The notes under the pieces: model-generated
Database searches by the model: none
Seen by the model: the letters and a program-made list of their open reading frames with translations, nothing else
Told to the model about the DNA's origin: nothing
Translations under genes and position numbers: made by a program
Shown: positions 33,319 to 37,617 of the stretch, one piece after another
Layout: each line of letters opens with the position of its first letter
How positions within the stretch are numbered: position 1 is the stretch's first letter
DNA from: CAYNQN01 sp964530525
GTDB lineage: Bacteria; Actinomycetota; Acidimicrobiia; Acidimicrobiales; Acidimicrobilacustridaceae
Assembly: GCA_964530525.1 (NCBI GenBank)
Contig: CAZHBH010000016.1
Coordinates: forward strand, 1 to 37,617
Length of the DNA stretch: 37,617 nucleotides
Direction of reading: 5' to 3'

Positions 33319-34490
33319 GCGGTGCGGGGCCCGAGCGGTCCGCCGGCGAAGCCGGCAGGGGCGGGGGATCAAGGCCGTTCCTGATGGTGGCCGGCGGGGG
33401 CACTGCGGGCCACGTGCTCCCTGGACTGGCCGTCGCCGAGGAGCTGGTGGCTCGGGGCCACCCGCGGCGGTCGATCGTCTTCCTCGGTGGCAGGCACGGG
33501 CCGGAGGCCGAGCTCGTCGCTCGCGCCGGGTTCCCGATGACCGTCCTCAGGGGGAGGGGCATCAGGCGGAGCCTCGCCCCGGCTGACGTCCTGGCCAACC
33601 TCGAGGCGGGAGCAGAGCTGGTGCGGGGCACGGCCACGGGGGTGGGACTGGTCCGCCTGGCGAGACCCAGGGTGATGCTCATCCTCGGTGGCTACGCCAG
33701 CGTCCCCGGTGCGCTGGGAGGGCGCCTGGCGGGCGTCCCGATGGTCGTGGCCGAGCAGAACGCACGCGCCGGCGCTGCCAGCCGCCTGGCCAGCGCCCTG
33801 GGGGCCGTGGCGGTGGTGCCATTCGCCGAGACCGACCTGGCTCGCAAGGTCGTCACCGGCAACCCGGTGAGGGGAGCCATCGCCTCGGTCGACCGCTCGC
33901 GCGATCGCGGCGAGGCGAGAGCGGTCCTCGGCCTCCCCGAGGACCGGGTGGTGATAGCGGCCTTCAGCGGCTCGCTGGGGTCCCGGGCCATGAACCAAGC
34001 CCTCAGGGCCGCCGTGACCGGCGCCTGGGCGACACGCGACGATCTCGCCGTGTACCACGTGACCGGCAGGCGCGACTGGGACGAGCTGGCTGAGCTCCCG
34101 AGCCTCCCCGTTGGCGGCCTGCACTACAGGGCCGTCCCCTACGAGGACCGGATGGACAGGCTTCTGGCCGCGGCCGACCTCGCCGTGAGCCGAGCAGGCG
34201 GGACCACCGTGGCCGAGCTCGCCCTGGTGGGCCTCCCCGCCGTCCTGGTGCCCCTACCCGGCGCGCCCAGGGACCACCAGACCGCCAACGCCGGCGCGCT
34301 GGTGCGCGCAGGTGCCGCGCGACTGCTCCCCGAGCGCGAGCTGCACCGGTTGGCCGCCGAGGTCGAGGCGATCGTGGGCACCCCCGGTCGGCTGGACTCG
34401 ATGGCGGCTGCCGCCGCCGCGCTCGGCCGGAGGGACGCGGCCGAGCGGGTCGCGGACCTGATCGAAGCAGAGGCGGCGGCACGTGGCTGA
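33315..34490 (+). CDS. murG: Lipid II synthase (UDP-GlcNAc transferase)
   Basis: GT28 enzyme adding GlcNAc to lipid I on the inner membrane face; 391 residues. Motifs: AGGGTAGHVLPGLAVAEEL (Ala for the usual Gly in GGTGGH), GGYASVPGALGGRLAGVPM, AEQNARAGAASRLA, TGNPVR, SRAGGTTVAELALVGLP and PGAPRDHQTANAGAL. The usual GGSQGA loop reads SGSLGSRAMN. An extra Gly/Arg-rich 20-residue N-terminus precedes the fold. ATG 33315 overlaps the ftsW stop. Confidence 0.94.
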   Translation: MSGAGPERSAGEAGRGGGSRPFLMVAGGGTAGHVLPGLAVAEELVARGHPRRSIVFLGGRHGPEAELVARAGFPMTVLRGRGIRRSLAPADVLANLEAGAELVRGTATGVGLVRLARPRVMLILGGYASVPGALGGRLAGVPMVVAEQNARAGAASRLASALGAVAVVPFAETDLARKVVTGNPVRGAIASVDRSRDRGEARAVLGLPEDRVVIAAFSGSLGSRAMNQALRAAVTGAWATRDDLAVYHVTGRRDWDELAELPSLPVGGLHYRAVPYEDRMDRLLAAADLAVSRAGGTTVAELALVGLPAVLVPLPGAPRDHQTANAGALVRAGAARLLPERELHRLAAEVEAIVGTPGRLDSMAAAAAALGRRDAAERVADLIEAEAAARG

Positions 34491-35925
34491 ACGGATGACC
34501 CCTCCGGCAGTGCCCTCCAGGGTCCACGTGGTGGGCGTCGGCGGTGCGGGCATGAGCGCCGTCGCCACCGTGCTGGTGGGCATGGGGGCGCGCGTGTCGG
34601 GCAGCGACCTGAAGGACTCGCCCGGGCTGGAGCGCCTCCGGTCGCTCGGGGTGGAGGTGCACGTCGGCCACTCGCCGGAGAACCTCTCGCCAGACCTGGA
34701 CGCCGTGGCGATCTCCACGGCGATACCGCCTTCGAACCCCGAGCTCGTGGCGGCCCGTGAGAGGGGCATCACCGTGATGCGCAGGGCCGAGGTCCTCGGT
34801 GCCATCGCGGCGACGCGCTCGACCGTTGCGGTGGCGGGCACGCACGGCAAGACGACCACGTCCTCCATGCTCACCGTCGTCCTCGGCGAGGCCGGCCTCG
34901 ACCCCTCCTTCCTCATAGGCGCCGAGGTGAACGAGATCGGGACAGGCGCGGCTTGGACCGAAGGCGACCTGTTCGTGGCCGAGGCCGACGAGAGCGACGG
35001 AACCTTCCTCGAGATCCCGAGGACCGCCGCCGTCGTCACCAACGTCGAGCCGGACCACCTGGAGTTCTACGGGTCGGTGGAGGCGCTGCACCGAGCCTTC
35101 GCCCGCTTCATGGCCCACACCGCCGGGCCGGTGCTGGTGTGCGCCGACGACGAGGTGGCGCGGCGGCTCGCAGCGGAGGTGGCGGGTTCGGCGGAGGTGC
35201 ACACGTACGGCACGTCGCGGGAGGCTGAGATGCGCATGGTGGACCTGCGCACCGGCGGTCGCGGATCGACGTTCACGCTGGAGCGCGAAGGCCGGGCGCT
35301 CGGCGAGCTGTCGATACCGGTGGCGGGCGCCCACAACGCCCGTAACGCAGCGGCGGCTGCCTCCATGGCTCTCCTGCTGGGGGCGCCCTTCGAGGCCGCA
35401 CGCACAGCTCTGGCGCGGTTCGCCGGAGTTCCACGTCGCTTCGAGCACCGCGGCCAGGTCGGCGGCGTGACCTTCGTGGACGACTACGCCCACCTGCCCA
35501 CGGAGGTGAGCTCTGCGCTGGACGCGGCGAGCGACGGGGACTGGGACCGGGTCGTGGCGGTGTTCCAACCCCACCGCTACAGCCGCACGGCCACCGTGGG
35601 GCCGCAGTTCGCCGACGCGTTCGAAGCCGCCGACCTGCTGGTGGTCACCGACGTGTACCCAGCGGGCGAGCTTCCCCGCCCGGGTGTGTCCGGCAAGCTG
35701 GTGCTGGACGCGGTGTTGGATGCCCATCCGCGAACGGCGGCTGCCTACCTGCCCAGGCGCGCCGACCTCGTGAGCTACCTGAGCCAGCGGCTGCGGCCCG
35801 GAGACGTCTGCGTCACCCTGGGTGCGGGCGACATCACCTCGCTGCCCGACGAGGTCGCCGCCGCCCTGGAGGGGCGGGCCCAGGGCGTGAGGGCTACGGA
35901 GGTCACTTCGACGGTGGGAGGGTGA
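34483..35925 (+). CDS. murC: UDP-MurNAc L-alanine ligase
   Basis: Adds L-alanine to UDP-MurNAc with ATP; 480 residues. N-terminal UDP-binding VHVVGVGGAGMSAVA, ATP loop VAGTHGKTTTSSML, central VAEADESDGTFLE and TNVEPDHLEFYG, then VPRRFEHRG and the C-terminal VDDYAHLPTEV, where Leu replaces the common second His. GTG 34483 lies 8 bases inside the end of murG. The stop overlaps murB. Confidence 0.95.
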   Translation: MAERMTPPAVPSRVHVVGVGGAGMSAVATVLVGMGARVSGSDLKDSPGLERLRSLGVEVHVGHSPENLSPDLDAVAISTAIPPSNPELVAARERGITVMRRAEVLGAIAATRSTVAVAGTHGKTTTSSMLTVVLGEAGLDPSFLIGAEVNEIGTGAAWTEGDLFVAEADESDGTFLEIPRTAAVVTNVEPDHLEFYGSVEALHRAFARFMAHTAGPVLVCADDEVARRLAAEVAGSAEVHTYGTSREAEMRMVDLRTGGRGSTFTLEREGRALGELSIPVAGAHNARNAAAAASMALLLGAPFEAARTALARFAGVPRRFEHRGQVGGVTFVDDYAHLPTEVSSALDAASDGDWDRVVAVFQPHRYSRTATVGPQFADAFEAADLLVVTDVYPAGELPRPGVSGKLVLDAVLDAHPRTAAAYLPRRADLVSYLSQRLRPGDVCVTLGAGDITSLPDEVAAALEGRAQGVRATEVTSTVGG

Positions 35926-36857
35926 TCGTGAGCGCGCGCAGCTCCGACGCCGTCGAGGTGGCGGCCCGGCTCCTCGGGGGACTTGCCCGCAGGGACGTTC
36001 CCCTCGGCCCGATGACCACCTATCGAGTGGGCGGCAACGCCGCCCTGTACTGCGAGGTGGCCAGGGAGGACGCCCTGGTTCGGGTGGCGAAGGCGGTGAA
36101 GGCCTCCGGGGTGCCCACCCTCGTGGTCGGCAACGGCTCGAACCTCCTCGTGGCCGACGGCGGGTTCGCTGGACTGGCCATCTCGCTCGGCGAGGAGTTC
36201 GCCTCGGTCGAGATCGTCGGGACCTCGGTTCGGGCGGGCGGAGCGGCACTGCTGCCCGTGGTGGCCCGACGTACCGCAGCTGCGGGGCTCACGGGCTTCG
36301 AGTGGGCGGTGGGGGTGCCGGGTTCGATCGGAGGGGCGGTGAGGATGAACGCCGGCGGCCACGGCTCGGACATGGCCGCCGTGCTCGAAGGGGTCCGCCG
36401 GCTCGACCTGGTCACCGGCGAGGATGTGGAGGTGCCTGCGAACGAGCTCCGCCTGCGCTTCCGCGCCTCGGACGTAGCTCCTCGCCAGGTGATCCTGTCG
36501 GCCCGGCTGTCGCTGAGAGAGGGCGACCGGGCCACCGCCGAGGCGACCATCGCCGAGGTGGTGCGCTGGCGTCGCGAGAACCAGCCCGGTGGAGCGAACG
36601 CCGGATCGGTGTTCGTCAACCCCGAGGGCGACTCGGCCGGTCGGCTCGTGGACCTCTCCGGCTGCCGTGGACTCAGGCGGGGCACAGCCTCGGTCTCGAC
36701 CAAGCACGCCAACTTCATCCAGGCCGACGAGGGGGGTTCGGCCGACGACATCGCCGAGCTGATGCGAGAGGTGCGCGAGAGGGTACGCGAGGTGACGGGC
36801 GTGGATCTGCGTGCGGAGACGCGGCTCGTGGGATTCGAAGAGGCGGGGACCCCGTGA
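35922..36857 (+). CDS. murB: UDP-N-acetylenolpyruvoylglucosamine reductase
   Basis: Flavoenzyme reducing UDP-GlcNAc-enolpyruvate to UDP-MurNAc with NADPH; 311 residues. FAD-binding parts MTTYRVGGNAALYCEV, VVGNGSNLLVADGGFAG and GVPGSIGGAVRMNAGGHG; catalytic serine in AGSVFVNPEGDSAGRLVD; VSTKHANFIQADEGGSADDI; and the final catalytic glutamate in AETRLVG. It lacks the loop of type I enzymes, so it is type II. GTG 35922 overlaps the murC stop and the TGA overlaps ftsQ. Confidence 0.95.
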   Translation: MIVSARSSDAVEVAARLLGGLARRDVPLGPMTTYRVGGNAALYCEVAREDALVRVAKAVKASGVPTLVVGNGSNLLVADGGFAGLAISLGEEFASVEIVGTSVRAGGAALLPVVARRTAAAGLTGFEWAVGVPGSIGGAVRMNAGGHGSDMAAVLEGVRRLDLVTGEDVEVPANELRLRFRASDVAPRQVILSARLSLREGDRATAEATIAEVVRWRRENQPGGANAGSVFVNPEGDSAGRLVDLSGCRGLRRGTASVSTKHANFIQADEGGSADDIAELMREVRERVREVTGVDLRAETRLVGFEEAGTP

Positions 36858-37465
36858 GCGTCCTCGAGGAGATCGCCGGCATCGACCCTCGCATCGAGGC
36901 GCGCCGTCGCGAGGTGGCCCAGGCCGGCTACCGGCGCAAGCGGCGCTGGTGGCTGCTCCTGCTTGCCCTGGCCGTCGCCGCAGTCGCAGCCTGGTTCTGG
37001 GCCCGTGCGACCGTGCTGGCCGAAGACCCGGCACCCGCGCCCCCCGTCGAGCTCGCTCCCGTCGCGGCGGTGGCGGGTCCCGATGGCTCCCCGCTGGGGA
37101 TAGACGCGGAGGGACGGGTGCTCGGTCCACCTCCTCCCGACGCGGTGCTGCCTCCTGTGTCCGGCTTCGGGGTGGTGGGCCAGGGCTCGCAGCTTCCCGA
37201 CAGCTTCCAAGACGTGCTGGAGGTGGCGGTGGCGCTGTCGCCACCGATCCTCGAGCGCACCGCTGCCGTGATGCCGGGTGCGGACGGGGGGGTGGTGATA
37301 GCGATGGTGCCGTCGGGCGAGATCGTGTTCGGACCTCCGACCGAGGTCGACGAGAAGGTGCGTTCGCTGGAGACCGTCTTCGACCAGGTGGTGGACGACT
37401 GCCTCGTCACGGTCGACGTTCGAGTCGCCGATCAGGTCGCCGTTCGCCGCAACCCTGCTTGCTAA
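36854..37465 (+). CDS. ftsQ: FtsQ/DivIB-like division protein lacking the POTRA domain
   Basis: A 203-residue bitopic protein: basic cytoplasmic tail (RRREVAQAGYRRKRR), one helix at about 32-50 (WWLLLLALAVAAVAAWFWA), then only about 20 Pro/Ala-rich residues before the FtsQ beta-domain-like part (VAGPDGSPLGIDAEGRVLG, LPPVSGFG, VVIAMVPSGEIVFG, DEKVRSLETVFDQVV). The POTRA domain that normally follows the helix is absent, and there is no space for it in any frame. The place between murB and ftsZ and the beta-domain pattern support FtsQ. GTG 36854 overlaps the murB stop. Confidence 0.8.
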   Translation: MSVLEEIAGIDPRIEARRREVAQAGYRRKRRWWLLLLALAVAAVAAWFWARATVLAEDPAPAPPVELAPVAAVAGPDGSPLGIDAEGRVLGPPPPDAVLPPVSGFGVVGQGSQLPDSFQDVLEVAVALSPPILERTAAVMPGADGGVVIAMVPSGEIVFGPPTEVDEKVRSLETVFDQVVDDCLVTVDVRVADQVAVRRNPAC

Positions 37466-37468
37466 TGT
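37463..37468 (+). promoter_or_regulatory. ftsZ -10 element (extended, TGC-TAATGT)
   Basis: TAATGT overlaps the ftsQ stop codon, carries an extended TGC ahead of it and ends 7 bases before ATG 37476. That ATG is in frame with ftsZ, so a leaderless longer FtsZ is possible in addition to the SD-led start at 37530. Confidence 0.5.
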
Positions 37469-37529
37469 GCTCGTGATGCGCCATGACGATCTACCGGGTC
37501 GGGCGCCGGACCTGGAGGTACCTAACACC

Positions 37530-37617
37530 ATGGCCGGGAACCCGCAGAACTACCTCGCGGTCATCAAGGTCGTAGGCGTCGGCGGTGGCGGCGTCAACGC
37601 CGTGAACCGCATGATCG
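37530..37617 (+). CDS. ftsZ: Cell division GTPase FtsZ (5' end, cut by window edge)
   Basis: Only the first 29 residues are in the window: MAGNPQNYLAVIKVVGVGGG and onward to GVNAVNRMI, which is the nucleotide-binding start of FtsZ, the tubulin-like GTPase that forms the division ring. GGAGG at 37514-37518 lies 11 bases before ATG 37530, which gives the normal actinobacterial N-terminus. An in-frame ATG at 37476 would add 18 residues (MRHDDLPGRAPDLEVPNT). Confidence 0.95.
   Translation, partial: MAGNPQNYLAVIKVVGVGGGGVNAVNRMI

Noticed and set aside
34003..36249. 748-codon minus-strand open frame opposite murG, murC and murB
   Set aside because: Antisense shadow with repetitive Arg/Pro/Gly composition and no recognisable motif.
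36990..37100. Frameshift hiding a POTRA domain in ftsQ
   Set aside because: Only about 60 bases separate the membrane helix from the beta-domain-like part, so no frame could encode the missing domain.

Overview
The window is about 37.6 kb of very GC-rich DNA. It carries two WhiB/MtrAB-type actinobacterial hallmarks: a WhiB redox protein and an MtrA-MtrB-LpqB-like operon. DUF3040, a PimB-type mannosyltransferase, a polyprenol-phosphate-mannose synthase, mraZ boxes and an rsmH leader RNA also point to Actinomycetota. The combination of an archaeo-eukaryotic release-factor-like protein, a pyrophosphate-type phosphofructokinase and a stripped-down division cluster suggests a deep lineage such as Acidimicrobiia; that placement is inference from gene content only. 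No rRNA, tRNA, CRISPR array, insertion sequence or phage gene was seen.

Layout. 1-3.0 kb: a redox group with short rubrerythrin, a heterodisulfide-reductase-like Fe-S protein, a DUF3501 protein and a WhiB protein. 3.0-6.5 kb: trpD, a zinc-ribbon microprotein, a PimB-like glycosyltransferase, a small membrane protein and an SRPBCC protein, converging on guaB (minus strand). 8-11.9 kb: an eRF1-like (baeRF/Vms1-type) protein, an aminotransferase, an ACT-domain protein and a PPi-type phosphofructokinase. 11.9-15.4 kb (minus): mtrA, mtrB, a lpqB-like lipoprotein and a small membrane protein. 15.5-16.8 kb: a Ppm/Dpm1-like transferase and DUF3040. 16.8-21.4 kb (minus): MoxR ATPase, DUF58 protein and a transglutaminase-like membrane protein. 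21.5-25.2 kb: ROK kinase, a small conserved protein, an HNH nuclease, a MenC-like enolase and a lipoate-ligase-like protein. 25.2-37.6 kb: the dcw cell-wall/division cluster mraZ-rsmH-ftsL-ftsI-murE-mraY-ftsW-murG-murC-murB-ftsQ-ftsZ (ftsZ cut by the window edge).

How it works together. The dcw genes supply the lipid I/II pathway (MurB, MurC, MurE, MraY, MurG) and the septal synthase machinery (FtsW, FtsI, FtsL, FtsQ, FtsZ). murD and murF are absent from their usual slots although neighbouring genes mostly overlap by 1-8 bases. MraZ probably controls the cluster through five TGG boxes in 10-bp register over its own promoter. A strongly structured leader lies between mraZ and rsmH and contains a well-started 47-codon ORF whose stop overlaps the rsmH start.

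Regulatory style. At least nine genes have a TANNNT -10 element exactly 6-8 bases before the start codon, which is the layout of leaderless transcripts. Inside operons most junctions are GTGA or ATGA overlaps. Two genes (rubrerythrin and the PimB-like transferase) have no normal start codon where homology demands one and seem to use CTG, unless the sequence has an indel.
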